From assembly GCA_023410295.1 (NCBI GenBank), contig JAEYPY010000038.1, forward strand, positions 1 to 18,712: a stretch of 18,712 nucleotides of DNA, read 5' to 3'. Of this stretch, positions 6,242 through 13,067 are shown in pieces. The first letter of the stretch is position 1. Each line of letters opens with the position of its first letter. The notes below the pieces were generated by a model. That model had not been told where the DNA came from. It saw nothing but the letters and a program-made list of their open reading frames with translations, and ran no database searches. The translations under genes were made by a program, and so were the position numbers. This stretch comes from Pseudomonadota bacterium (GTDB lineage: Bacteria > Pseudomonadota > Alphaproteobacteria > Caulobacterales > Aquidulcibacteraceae).

Positions 6242-7335
6242 GTGCGGTGGAAATGCACGAGCCTCAGCCCGAAAAGGATCAGGGCCCGGGTTTGCGCATC
6301 ATGACTTCGCGCCGTGTCGCGATCATTCTGTTCAACCTCGGCGGGCCGGATTCACAAGAAGCGGTGCGTCCGTTTCTGTTTAATCTCTTCAACGACAAAG
6401 CCATTATCGGCGCGCCGCAGCCGTTTCGGTTTCTCATCGCCCAATTGATCTCACGCACACGCGAGAAGCTGGCGCGCGCCAATTACGCGCTGATGGGCGG
6501 CGGTTCGCCGATCCTGCCGGAGACGCAGAAGCAGGCCGCCGCGCTTGAAGCCGAAATGGCCAAGCGCGTCAGCAACGTGACATTCAAATGCTTCCCGGCA
6601 ATGCGCTATTGGACGCCGTTTGTGAAAGACGCAGCGAAAGCTGCGAAGACTTGGGGCGCGACTGACGCGATCCTGTTGCCGCTCTATCCGCAATACTCAT
6701 CAACGACGACGGCCTCATCGCTGCGCGCCTGGGAGCGCGCGTCTGACCTCCCCTGCTCGACCATCTGCTGCTTCCCTGCCGGCGGCGCTTTCGCCGAAGC
6801 ACATGCGGAAGCCATTCTCGAAACTTGGCGCAACGCGGGTTCGCCGCCGCGCCCGCGCGTGCTTTTCTCGGCTCACAGCCTACCGCAGATCGTGATCGAT
6901 CGCGGCGATCCGTATCAGTGGCAAGTCGAACAGAGCGTCGCCGCCGTGCGCAAACTCTTGCCAGCGGAGTGGGAAGCACGTGTCTGCTACCAATCCCGCG
7001 TCGGGCCCTTGAAGTGGCTGGGCCCCTCCACCGAGGAAGAGATCCATGCCGCTGGCCGCGACAAGGCGGGCCTCATCCTTTGCCCAGTCGCCTTTGTCTC
7101 TGAGCACGTCGAGACACTGGTCGAGCTCGACATTGAGTACGCGCAATTGGCCAAGCGCCTCGATCTGCCATTCTACCTGCGCGCGGCGGCGCCTGGCGCT
7201 GCGCCGCGCTTCATTGACGCGCTGGCCGACTTAGCCGAGAGGGCTTTGTCGGCGCCCGGTAAGCTGCAGTCCGAGTCGGGCGGTCGGCTCTGCCCGGCGG
7301 CGTTCGGGCTGTGCGCGCATGGGAGCGGGGGCTAA
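6238..7335 (+). CDS. hemH: Ferrochelatase with C-terminal cysteine pair (probable [2Fe-2S] type)
   Basis: HemH inserts Fe2+ into a porphyrin in the last part of haem synthesis. The 365-residue protein contains FSAHSLPQ with the catalytic His (H213) and VAFVSEHVETLVELD with the conserved Glu (E292). A C-terminal extension ends in C352-x6-C359, and a cysteine group C173/C177/C178 lies mid-protein. Ferrochelatases of Caulobacter and Mycobacterium bind a [2Fe-2S] cluster using C-terminal cysteines plus an internal one, so the same is inferred here; the fourth ligand cannot be assigned by eye. The ATG overlaps the hemE stop as ATGA, with AAAGG upstream; an ATG at 6301 would remove 21 non-conserved residues. 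The stop overlaps the hemJ start. Confidence 0.95.
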   Translation: MSAVEMHEPQPEKDQGPGLRIMTSRRVAIILFNLGGPDSQEAVRPFLFNLFNDKAIIGAPQPFRFLIAQLISRTREKLARANYALMGGGSPILPETQKQAAALEAEMAKRVSNVTFKCFPAMRYWTPFVKDAAKAAKTWGATDAILLPLYPQYSSTTTASSLRAWERASDLPCSTICCFPAGGAFAEAHAEAILETWRNAGSPPRPRVLFSAHSLPQIVIDRGDPYQWQVEQSVAAVRKLLPAEWEARVCYQSRVGPLKWLGPSTEEEIHAAGRDKAGLILCPVAFVSEHVETLVELDIEYAQLAKRLDLPFYLRAAAPGAAPRFIDALADLAERALSAPGKLQSESGGRLCPAAFGLCAHGSGG

Positions 7336-7805
7336 TGGACCACGTGATCAGCTACGACCTTGCGCGCGGGTTGCACATCATTGCCGTCATCGCGTGGATC
7401 GCGGGCCTGCTCATGCTGCCGCGCTTCTACGCCTACATCACCGCGTCCCAGCCCGGCGGCGAGTTGGAAACCGCCATGCTCAAGGCGGCGCGAAGCCTTC
7501 GGGCCATCATCCTTGCGCCGAGCATGATCCTGGCCTGGGCCTTTGGCATCTTCCTCTTCTTCACCTACGTGACCGGCGACTGGAGCCGGCCCACCAACGA
7601 GGTGCTGGCGTCTGCGCCGACCTGGTTCTGGATCAAGCTGGTGCTGGTGGTGGGCTTGAGCGGCTACCAAGGCTTCCTATCTAGTGAGGGACGGAAGCTG
7701 GCTACGGGCCAGCGTCCTCGCTCCGAGCGCTTCTGGCGGCTGATGAGCGAGGTCCCGTTCCTGGTGGCCATCGCCGCCGTCCTGCTTGCGACACTCGAGC
7801 CCTGA
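7335..7805 (+). CDS. hemJ: HemJ-type protoporphyrinogen IX oxidase
   Basis: HemJ oxidises protoporphyrinogen IX to protoporphyrin IX and is the common form in Alphaproteobacteria that lack HemG and HemY. The 156-residue product is predicted to have four membrane segments (about residues 9-30, 56-78, 97-115, 138-154). It shows the family pattern: a conserved His in the first helix (H14, in RGLHIIAVIAWIAGLLMLPR), a WIKLVLV segment with K101, and SEVPFLVAI near the end. The ATG at 7335-7337 overlaps the hemH stop as TAATG. An in-frame ATG at 7311 is possible but lies inside hemH and adds non-conserved residues. With hemE and hemH it completes the late haem steps apart from coproporphyrinogen oxidation. 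Confidence 0.92.
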   Translation: MDHVISYDLARGLHIIAVIAWIAGLLMLPRFYAYITASQPGGELETAMLKAARSLRAIILAPSMILAWAFGIFLFFTYVTGDWSRPTNEVLASAPTWFWIKLVLVVGLSGYQGFLSSEGRKLATGQRPRSERFWRLMSEVPFLVAIAAVLLATLEP

Positions 7806-7986
7806 GCCCCCGCTAACTGGAGCTTGACGCTTTGGGCGCAGTGTGGTGTCCATGAGCCCGCGTGCTTCGGCGCGCGCGCGACGGCGGCGCTGCTCATTCC
7901 TTCAATCCGCCGGAACCTCTTCCCTTCCAACGGCCTTGCCACGCGAACCCGCGCGCGAGGTCCGTTCCCCCGAGACGACAAAATAC
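7806..7986 (+). promoter_or_regulatory. rho leader with candidate -35 element and C-rich tract
   Basis: This 181-bp gap separates hemJ from the chosen rho start. TTGACGC at 7824-7830 matches exactly the Caulobacter -35 consensus TTGACGS, but the downstream GTGTGGTGTC (7841-7850) is only a poor -10. The following leader (about 7895-7980) is C- and pyrimidine-rich and low in G. Rho is autoregulated by termination in its own leader in E. coli, and a C-rich unstructured leader could serve that here; this is inference. The rho frame is open through most of this gap. Confidence 0.35.
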
Positions 7987-9279
7987 ATGACTGAGACACA
8001 AGCACTCGAAGAGCTGACCTCGCTCACCCTGCAGGAGCTCAAGCGCAAGCCGGCCGCCGAAATTCTCGCGCTGGCCGAATCCCTCGAGATTGAGGGCGCC
8101 AACACCCTGCGCACGCAGGACATGCTGTTTTCGATCCTAAAAGCGGTCGCTGACCGCGGTGTGGAGATCGGCGGCGCCGGCGTGGTTGAAATTCTATCCG
8201 ATGGCTTCGGCTTCCTGCGCTCGCCGCAAAGCAACTACCTGCCCGGTCCGGACGACATCTATGTCTCGCCGCAACAGATTCGGAAGTTCGGCTTGCGCAC
8301 CGGCGATACGGTCGAGGGCCAAATTCGCGCGCCGAAGGACGGCGAACGCTACTTCGCGCTGACCAAGGTCAATTCCGTCAATTTTGAAGATCCTGATCGT
8401 GTGCGTCACAAGGTGCACTTCGACAATCTGACACCGCTCTATCCGACCGAACGGCTGAAGATGGAGCTCGACGATCCGACCATCAAAGACAAGACCGGCC
8501 GCATCATCGACATTGTCGCGCCGATCGGCAAAGGCCAGCGCTCGCTGATCGTCGCCCAGCCGCGGACGGGTAAGACCGTCATCATGCAGAACATCGCGAA
8601 GGCGATCGAAGCGAACCACCCCGAAGTGTTCCTGATCGTTCTTCTGATCGACGAACGCCCGGAAGAAGTCACCGACATGCAGCGCACGGTGAAAGGCGAG
8701 GTCATCTCCTCGACTTTCGACGAGCCGGCGACGCGCCACGTCGCGGTGGCGGAAATGGTGATCGAGAAAGCCAAACGCCTGGCCGAACACGGCAAGGATG
8801 TGGTGATCCTGCTTGATTCCGTTACGCGCCTTGGCCGCGCCTACAACACGGTCGTGCCCTCTTCCGGCAAGGTGCTGACGGGCGGTGTCGACGCCAACGC
8901 GCTGCAGCGTCCGAAGCGTTTCTTCGGCGCGGCGCGCAATCTCGAAGAAGGCGGCTCGCTCACCATCATTGCGACGGCCCTCATCGATACCGGCTGGCGC
9001 ATGGACGAAGTCATCTTCGAAGAGTTCAAGGGCACCGGTAACAGCGAACTTCAGCTCGACCGCAAGGTCGCCGACCGCCGCATCTTCCCGGCGATCGATG
9101 TGCTGAAGTCCGGCACGCGGAAAGACGAACTCATCACGCCGAAGGAGCATCTGCAGAAGATGTACGTGCTCCGCCGCATCCTCTCGCCGATGGGCACGCA
9201 GGACGCGATCGAGTTCCTCTTGGACAAGCTCAAGGGCTCGAAGAACAACGACGACTTCTTCCAGTCGATGAACACCTAA
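7987..9279 (+). CDS. rho: Transcription termination factor Rho
   Basis: Rho is a hexameric RNA-dependent ATPase/helicase that binds C-rich RNA and releases transcripts. The 430-residue protein has an N-terminal Rho-N region (about 10-55), a cold-shock-like RNA-binding domain (about 62-130, with SDGFGFLRSP and NYLPGPDDIYVS), the Walker A loop QPRTGKT (191-197), Walker B in VILLDSVTRLGRAYNTV, and the Q/R-loop region further on. The C-terminus is complete. I start at ATG 7987 because the family N-terminus begins there; the frame is open back to a GTG at 7843 and ATG at 7852, but that extension is Arg/Pro/Ser-rich and unlike Rho. The ribosome binding site (CGAGACGA) is weak. Gene identity is secure. 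Confidence 0.96.
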   Translation: MTETQALEELTSLTLQELKRKPAAEILALAESLEIEGANTLRTQDMLFSILKAVADRGVEIGGAGVVEILSDGFGFLRSPQSNYLPGPDDIYVSPQQIRKFGLRTGDTVEGQIRAPKDGERYFALTKVNSVNFEDPDRVRHKVHFDNLTPLYPTERLKMELDDPTIKDKTGRIIDIVAPIGKGQRSLIVAQPRTGKTVIMQNIAKAIEANHPEVFLIVLLIDERPEEVTDMQRTVKGEVISSTFDEPATRHVAVAEMVIEKAKRLAEHGKDVVILLDSVTRLGRAYNTVVPSSGKVLTGGVDANALQRPKRFFGAARNLEEGGSLTIIATALIDTGWRMDEVIFEEFKGTGNSELQLDRKVADRRIFPAIDVLKSGTRKDELITPKEHLQKMYVLRRILSPMGTQDAIEFLLDKLKGSKNNDDFFQSMNT

Positions 9280-9307
9280 GGCTCGGTCCAAACGAGCGGA
9301 CCCGAGC

Positions 9308-9340
9308 GAGGGCGCGGCGCAAGTCGCGCCCTCTTCGTTT
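9308..9340 (+). terminator. Intrinsic terminator after rho
   Basis: A perfect 9-bp GC-rich stem, GAGGGCGCG (9308-9316) with CGCGCCCTC (9325-9333), closes an 8-base loop and is followed by TTCGTTT. It begins 28 bases after the rho stop and separates rho from the next gene. Confidence 0.75.
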
Positions 9341-9404
9341 GCCGCGTCCGGGGATGACGGCGCGGCGCCGCGGTGCTACTTCCGCGACAACGGAGGGACC
9401 GCCC

Positions 9405-10010
9405 ATGCTGAAAATCTACCACGCCCAAGGCGCACGCTCGCTGCGCGTTCTCTGGCTCTGCGAAGAGATGGGCGTGCCGTACCAGACGGCGGAAGCGTCC
9501 TTCTTCAAGCCGAGCGATGAGTTCAAAGCCGTCAATCCGCTGCGCACCGTGCCGGCGATGCAAGACGGCGATGTCAGCATGATCGAGTCCGTGGCGATGA
9601 TGATTTACATCATGGCCAAGTACGGGCCGACCGATCTCGAAGTGAAGCCGAACGAGTCGGGCTATGGCGACTATCTGCAATTCCTGCTGTTCGGCGAAGC
9701 CGGCGTCGCCGCCTATGGAAATCCCCTCGTCGCCACGCGCTTCCTGGCGCCCGAAGACCAGAAGCAAAATTGGACGGTCGACTACCTCACCAACGCCATC
9801 GTCAAGCGGCTTGAGTTTGTGTGCGAGCGGCTGGGCGATAACCAATACGTCGCTGCGAACCGCTTCACTGCGGCGGATATCTCAGTTTCGTACATCGTCG
9901 CCGCGGCAAAGTTCGCGGGGATCGAAGATAAGATTCCCGCGCGTATGCGCGCCTATTACGACAACCTCGCGCAGCGACCGGCGTTCCAGCGCGCGGCCGT
10001 GGTGAAGTAA
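9405..10010 (+). CDS. Glutathione S-transferase family protein
   Basis: A soluble 201-residue protein with the two-domain GST layout: an N-terminal thioredoxin-like domain (about 1-80) opening LKIYHAQGARSLRVLWLCEEMGVPY and containing NPLRTVPAMQDGDVSMIESVAMMIYI, the glutathione-binding VPxxxDG and ES motifs, then an all-helical C-terminal domain ending with the N-capping segment FTAADISVSYIV. The role is likely conjugation or reduction of an electrophile, or a stress function; the substrate cannot be told from sequence. ATG 9405 is chosen for the strong GGAGG at 9392-9396, eight bases upstream, and because GST homology starts there. It is a single gene between two hairpins. Confidence 0.88.
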   Translation: MLKIYHAQGARSLRVLWLCEEMGVPYQTAEASFFKPSDEFKAVNPLRTVPAMQDGDVSMIESVAMMIYIMAKYGPTDLEVKPNESGYGDYLQFLLFGEAGVAAYGNPLVATRFLAPEDQKQNWTVDYLTNAIVKRLEFVCERLGDNQYVAANRFTAADISVSYIVAAAKFAGIEDKIPARMRAYYDNLAQRPAFQRAAVVK

Positions 10011-10019
10011 TCATGGACC

Positions 10020-10037
10020 GCCCGCGTCCTCGCGGGC
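10020..10037 (+). terminator. Hairpin downstream of the GST gene
   Basis: GCCCGCG (10020-10026) and CGCGGGC (10031-10037) form a 7-bp stem with a TCCT loop nine bases after the GST stop. The tail TTGGGT is poor in T, so efficiency as an intrinsic terminator is uncertain; it also separates two convergent genes. Confidence 0.45.
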
Positions 10038-10108
10038 TTGGGTCGGATTGATCAAGCACCAGCGTGTTGTCGTTCGCGGCAGGCCGGCGAGAGGCCCGCG
10101 GTCTCTAG

Positions 10109-11080
10109 CTACGGCACAAGCACCAAGCTGCCCGTCGTCTTGCGGGCTTCGAGATCGCGATGCGCCTGGGCGGCATCTGCTAGCGCGTAGCGCGTTGGCG
10201 GTGCGATCTTCACCGCGCCCTGCTCAATCACATCGAACAGATCGCGCGCGGTTTCATCGAGTAGTTCAGGCGTCGCCACGTACGTAGCAAGCGTCGGCCG
10301 CGTGAGAAACAGCGAGCCCTTCTGCGCCAACACCAGCGGCGAAATCGGCGGCACGGCGCCGGATGCATTGCCGTAGCTCACCATCATCCCGAGTGGACGC
10401 AACGCATCGAGCGATGCATCCCACGTGTCCCTGCCAACGCCGTCGTAGACAACATCGGCGCCGACGCCGCTTGTGATTTCGCGCACCCGTTTGGCGATGT
10501 CGTCGCGGCCTTGCACCAGCACATCATCGGCGCCGAGCGCGCGCGCAATTTTTGTCTTCGCATCGCTGCCCGCAGTTGCGATCACGTGCGCGCCGAGATG
10601 CTTGCCCCATTGCACGAGAATCTGCCCAACACCGCCAGCCGCCGCGTGCACGACCATGACGTGGCCGCGTTCCACGCGAAACGTCTTGCGCAAAAGATAA
10701 CGCGCAGTCATGCCCTTGAGCAGCGACGCCGCTGCAACGTCGAACGCAATCGTTTCCGGCAAATGCACGGCGCGATTTTCGTTGATGACATGCGCTTCCG
10801 CGTACGCGCCTAGAGCGCCGAGCGAATAAGCGATGCGATCGCCAAGCTTGAACCGCGTCACGCCCGCGCCGATTGCATCGACAACGCCGGCCGCTTCCTG
10901 CCCTAGTCCACTCGGCAGCGCGATCTTGTAGAGGCCGGTGCGATGATAAGTGTCGATGAAGTTCACGCCGATCGCTTCGTGACGAACGCGAACCTCGCCG
11001 GCGCCAGGCTCAGGCGTTGCAATGTCGGTGAGGGCCATCACCTCCGGCCCGCCGTTCTGCTCGATGCGGATTGCTTTCAT
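10109..11080 (-). CDS. NADPH:quinone oxidoreductase (zinc-free MDR family)
   Basis: A 323-residue member of the medium-chain dehydrogenase/reductase superfamily, quinone oxidoreductase branch, which reduces quinones or other enones with NADPH in the cytoplasm. It has the GroES-like N-terminal domain with GVNFIDTYHRTGLY (residues 38-51) and LGQEAAGVVDAIG, and the Rossmann nucleotide loop AAAGGVG in HAAAGGVGQILVQW. The catalytic-zinc ligands of alcohol dehydrogenases are absent, as expected for this branch. The ATG at 11078-11080 has GGAGG about seven bases upstream. It is the third gene of a leftward set with the GDPD lipoprotein (33-base gap) and dienelactone hydrolase. The physiological substrate is unknown. 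Confidence 0.9.
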   Translation of the reverse strand: MKAIRIEQNGGPEVMALTDIATPEPGAGEVRVRHEAIGVNFIDTYHRTGLYKIALPSGLGQEAAGVVDAIGAGVTRFKLGDRIAYSLGALGAYAEAHVINENRAVHLPETIAFDVAAASLLKGMTARYLLRKTFRVERGHVMVVHAAAGGVGQILVQWGKHLGAHVIATAGSDAKTKIARALGADDVLVQGRDDIAKRVREITSGVGADVVYDGVGRDTWDASLDALRPLGMMVSYGNASGAVPPISPLVLAQKGSLFLTRPTLATYVATPELLDETARDLFDVIEQGAVKIAPPTRYALADAAQAHRDLEARKTTGSLVLVP

Positions 11081-11113
11081 CGTAGCGCCTCCATGCCGGA
11101 CCTCATGTAGGCG

Positions 11114-12016
11114 CTAGCGTGCGTTTGCACAGCGAAGCGCGGCGTAGCCTTCTTCGCCGTCGGCGGCATCGAAATCGCGATAAGCTTCGGCGGCACGATC
11201 CACCGCCACGATCTGCGCGCCGATGCGCGCCGCATTGCTGTAATCGCGCTCCTCGCCGAACATGCCGAAGCGCGTTTCGACGCCGCGCGCCGCCAGCGCC
11301 TCAACCAGGCTCTGGGACGGCGCGTCGCTGCCGACCCAGGCGACGATGTGATCGAGATTCACGCCACGCCGCTCCAGCGCATCCAATTCGCGCGCGCTGG
11401 TGATGGTCGTGTAGATCATCGCCTCCGGCGCTAACTCCGCCAAGCGCGCGGCGGCGTTCACGCTGTAGGTGATGAACACCACGCGCCCCATAGCGCCCGC
11501 GTCGCGAACCTCGTGCAGGACATCCTCGAAGCGCACGCTGCGTTTGATGTCGAGTTCGAGGATGGCGCGACCGTCCGCCCAATCGAGCGCTTCGCGCAAA
11601 GTCGGCGGCACGGGCGCTGGGATCATCTCGGGGCTATCAACGCGCAGCGCCTTGAACTCCTCAGAGGTCAGTTCGCTGACTGGGCCATGACCGTTGGTCG
11701 TGCGGTCGACTGCGTCATCGTGCATGAGCACGAGAACGCCGTCCCGCGTACGAGCGACATCGGCCTCGAGAAACGCCGGGACGGATGCAACCGTGTTTTG
11801 GAAGGCTTGCAGCGTGTTCTCGGGAATCACGCTGCTTAGTCGGCCCCGATGCGCCGATACGATCACAACGCTCTGTTCTCGTAGGCAATCAAAGAATGCG
11901 GGCAAGTCAGAGGGTGCCAGCGCGGGCGTTGGGTCACGGGGAACGGTGAACGGACCCTGGGTGCCCTCACCACACGCCGCCAGCACCAGCGCTGTCGCGA
12001 TCAGCGCGCGCTTCAT
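11114..12016 (-). CDS. Glycerophosphodiester phosphodiesterase family lipoprotein
   Basis: A 300-residue secreted lipoprotein. The N-terminus MKRALIATALVLAAC carries a signal peptide with lipobox LAAC, lipidated at C15, so it is probably anchored in the periplasm. The GDPD catalytic set follows: AHRG (H56, R57), IPENT (65-68), LEADVARTRDG with metal ligands E84 and D86, and MHDDAVDRTT with H99. These enzymes hydrolyse glycerophosphodiesters to sn-glycerol 3-phosphate and an alcohol; the exact substrate is not known. ATG 12016 is chosen for the signal peptide and because it overlaps the stop of the upstream hydrolase as ATGA. The frame is open much further upstream, but that stretch is an antisense-phase overlap with the hydrolase gene. 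Lipid anchoring distinguishes it from soluble GlpQ or UgpQ. Confidence 0.9.
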   Translation of the reverse strand: MKRALIATALVLAACGEGTQGPFTVPRDPTPALAPSDLPAFFDCLREQSVVIVSAHRGRLSSVIPENTLQAFQNTVASVPAFLEADVARTRDGVLVLMHDDAVDRTTNGHGPVSELTSEEFKALRVDSPEMIPAPVPPTLREALDWADGRAILELDIKRSVRFEDVLHEVRDAGAMGRVVFITYSVNAAARLAELAPEAMIYTTITSARELDALERRGVNLDHIVAWVGSDAPSQSLVEALAARGVETRFGMFGEERDYSNAARIGAQIVAVDRAAEAYRDFDAADGEEGYAALRCANAR

Positions 12017-12702
12017 GCGAGGTTCGCGTTGAAGAACGCCACCGTCCGCCCGTCCGCGAGCTTCGTCGCGTCCGCATCGTAATGCTTGCCGCCTTCGCGT
12101 GTGAAGGCGTGATCCTGCTCGGCGTATTCGTGCACGGTGACGAGCGGATTGCTCGCAAGCGTCTCGCGGATCGTGTTGAGCGCTTCGACCGGGATGAAGC
12201 TGTCCTTCATCGGGTTGTGCAGCATCAGCGGCTTCTTGATGCCACCGGCTTCGCCGAGCGCGGTGTGGATGCCGCCGCCATGATACGCGACCGTCGCGTC
12301 GGTATCCGTCCGGCACGCGGCCAGGAACGCGATGTAGCCGCCCATGCAATAGCCCATGACGCCGGCCTTGCGCGGGCCCATCGAGCGCGCGTGCGCGAGC
12401 GTCGCGGCGACGTCCTTGACGCTCGCGTTCTTGTCGAGCGCATTCATGTAGCCGAACGCTTCCTGCCATTCGGCGTCGGTCTGGTCGGTGAGATCGATGC
12501 CGGGCTTGATGCGCCAGAAGAGATCGGGGCAAACCGCCAGGAATCCCTCGCGCGCCAGCCAGTCGGCCTTGCCGCGCATGACGCGGTTCACGCCGAAAAT
12601 CTCCTGCACCACGACGACGGCGCCTTTCGGTGTCCCGCTCGGCTGCGCCACATAGGCTTTGAAGGCGCCGTCCGGACCTTTGATCTCAACCCAATCGCCC
12701 AT
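12013..12702 (-). CDS. Dienelactone hydrolase family protein
   Basis: An alpha/beta hydrolase of 229 residues with the cysteine-type triad of dienelactone hydrolases: Cys119 in GYCMGGY, Asp167 in MKDSFIP and His198 in QDHAF, plus the conserved Glu34 in QEIFG. The Cys-Asp and Asp-His spacings (48 and 31) equal those of the Pseudomonas enzyme (C123, D171, H202). Classical members open dienelactones in chlorocatechol breakdown, but no other catechol genes are nearby, so the real substrate is probably another lactone or ester. ATG 12702 is chosen for GGAG nine bases upstream; an ATG at 12715-12717 would add five residues. It leads a leftward operon with the GDPD and quinone reductase genes. Confidence 0.9.
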   Translation of the reverse strand: MGDWVEIKGPDGAFKAYVAQPSGTPKGAVVVVQEIFGVNRVMRGKADWLAREGFLAVCPDLFWRIKPGIDLTDQTDAEWQEAFGYMNALDKNASVKDVAATLAHARSMGPRKAGVMGYCMGGYIAFLAACRTDTDATVAYHGGGIHTALGEAGGIKKPLMLHNPMKDSFIPVEALNTIRETLASNPLVTVHEYAEQDHAFTREGGKHYDADATKLADGRTVAFFNANLA

Positions 12703-12785
12703 GGCTCGTTGCTCCATCTCTGTCTCTGGGGATGCTGCCGCGTTATAGACCCCACAGACGCGGCTGCGTGAAAGGAATTGGAGCC

Positions 12786-13046
12786 ATGAAGTTCACCGTC
12801 AACGTGGAATGCTCGCCGGAGGAAGCGCGCCGCTTCATGGGGCTGCCGGATGTGACGCCGATCAACGAAAAGCTGGTCGAAGAGATGGGCAAGCGCATGG
12901 AGGCCAATCTCAAGATGATGAGCGGCGAGAACCTGATGAGCTCGTGGATGAGCGTCGGCACACAGGCGCAGGACGCGTTCGTGAAGCTGATGACCTCGGG
13001 TGTCACGGCCGCCAGCGCGGCCGCTGCTCCACGTGAAAAGCCCTAA
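12786..13046 (+). CDS. DUF6489 family small protein
   Basis: An 86-residue protein that I recognise as DUF6489 by its N-terminus, MKFTVNVECSPEEARRFMGLPDVTPIN, followed by a helical segment with several Met and a C-terminal Ala-rich tail. No function is established. It contains no membrane segment or signal peptide and looks soluble. The ATG at 12786 has AAGGA nine bases upstream. It precedes mnmE by 21 bases, so it is probably cotranscribed with it, and it is divergent from the hydrolase operon across an 83-bp gap. Its stop codon lies inside the hairpin that ends at the mnmE start. The family name is moderately sure; any role is unknown. Confidence 0.75.
   Translation: MKFTVNVECSPEEARRFMGLPDVTPINEKLVEEMGKRMEANLKMMSGENLMSSWMSVGTQAQDAFVKLMTSGVTAASAAAAPREKP
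13025..13040. promoter_or_regulatory. parS: Degenerate parS-like site in the 3' end of the DUF6489 gene
   Basis: TGCTCCACGTGAAAAG matches 12 of 16 positions of the bacterial parS consensus TGTTTCACGTGAAACA, with the central CACGTG exact. It lies about 8 kb from the putative origin, the distance known for parS in Caulobacter. It also forms part of the left arm of the mnmE leader hairpin. Confidence 0.4.
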
Positions 13047-13067
13047 GAGCGGCTTAGATATTTTCAC
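13033..13067 (+). promoter_or_regulatory. Hairpin ending at the mnmE start codon
   Basis: GTGAAAA (13033-13039) pairs with TTTTCAC (13061-13067), and inside it CTAAG (13043-13047) pairs with CTTAG (13053-13057), with 3-by-3 internal and 5-base apical loops. The right arm ends at the base before the mnmE ATG (13068) and the DUF6489 stop codon TAA (13044-13046) sits in the inner stem. Ribosomes finishing DUF6489 would melt it, so it could couple the two genes. mnmE has no clear Shine-Dalgarno sequence. Confidence 0.5.

Noticed and set aside
7338..7351. CACGTG in the hemJ start as a parS site
   Set aside because: Flanks GGAC and ATCA do not match the parS arms; similar isolated CACGTG at 6987 and 10421 were dropped for the same reason.
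8194..9291. 365-codon open frame antisense to rho
   Set aside because: It mirrors the rho codon pattern, shows no family motif and has no ribosome binding site; rho itself is unambiguous.
12017..12532. N-terminal extension of the GDPD gene into the hydrolase gene
   Set aside because: The lipoprotein signal peptide begins at 12016 and the extension is an out-of-frame reading of the dienelactone hydrolase.
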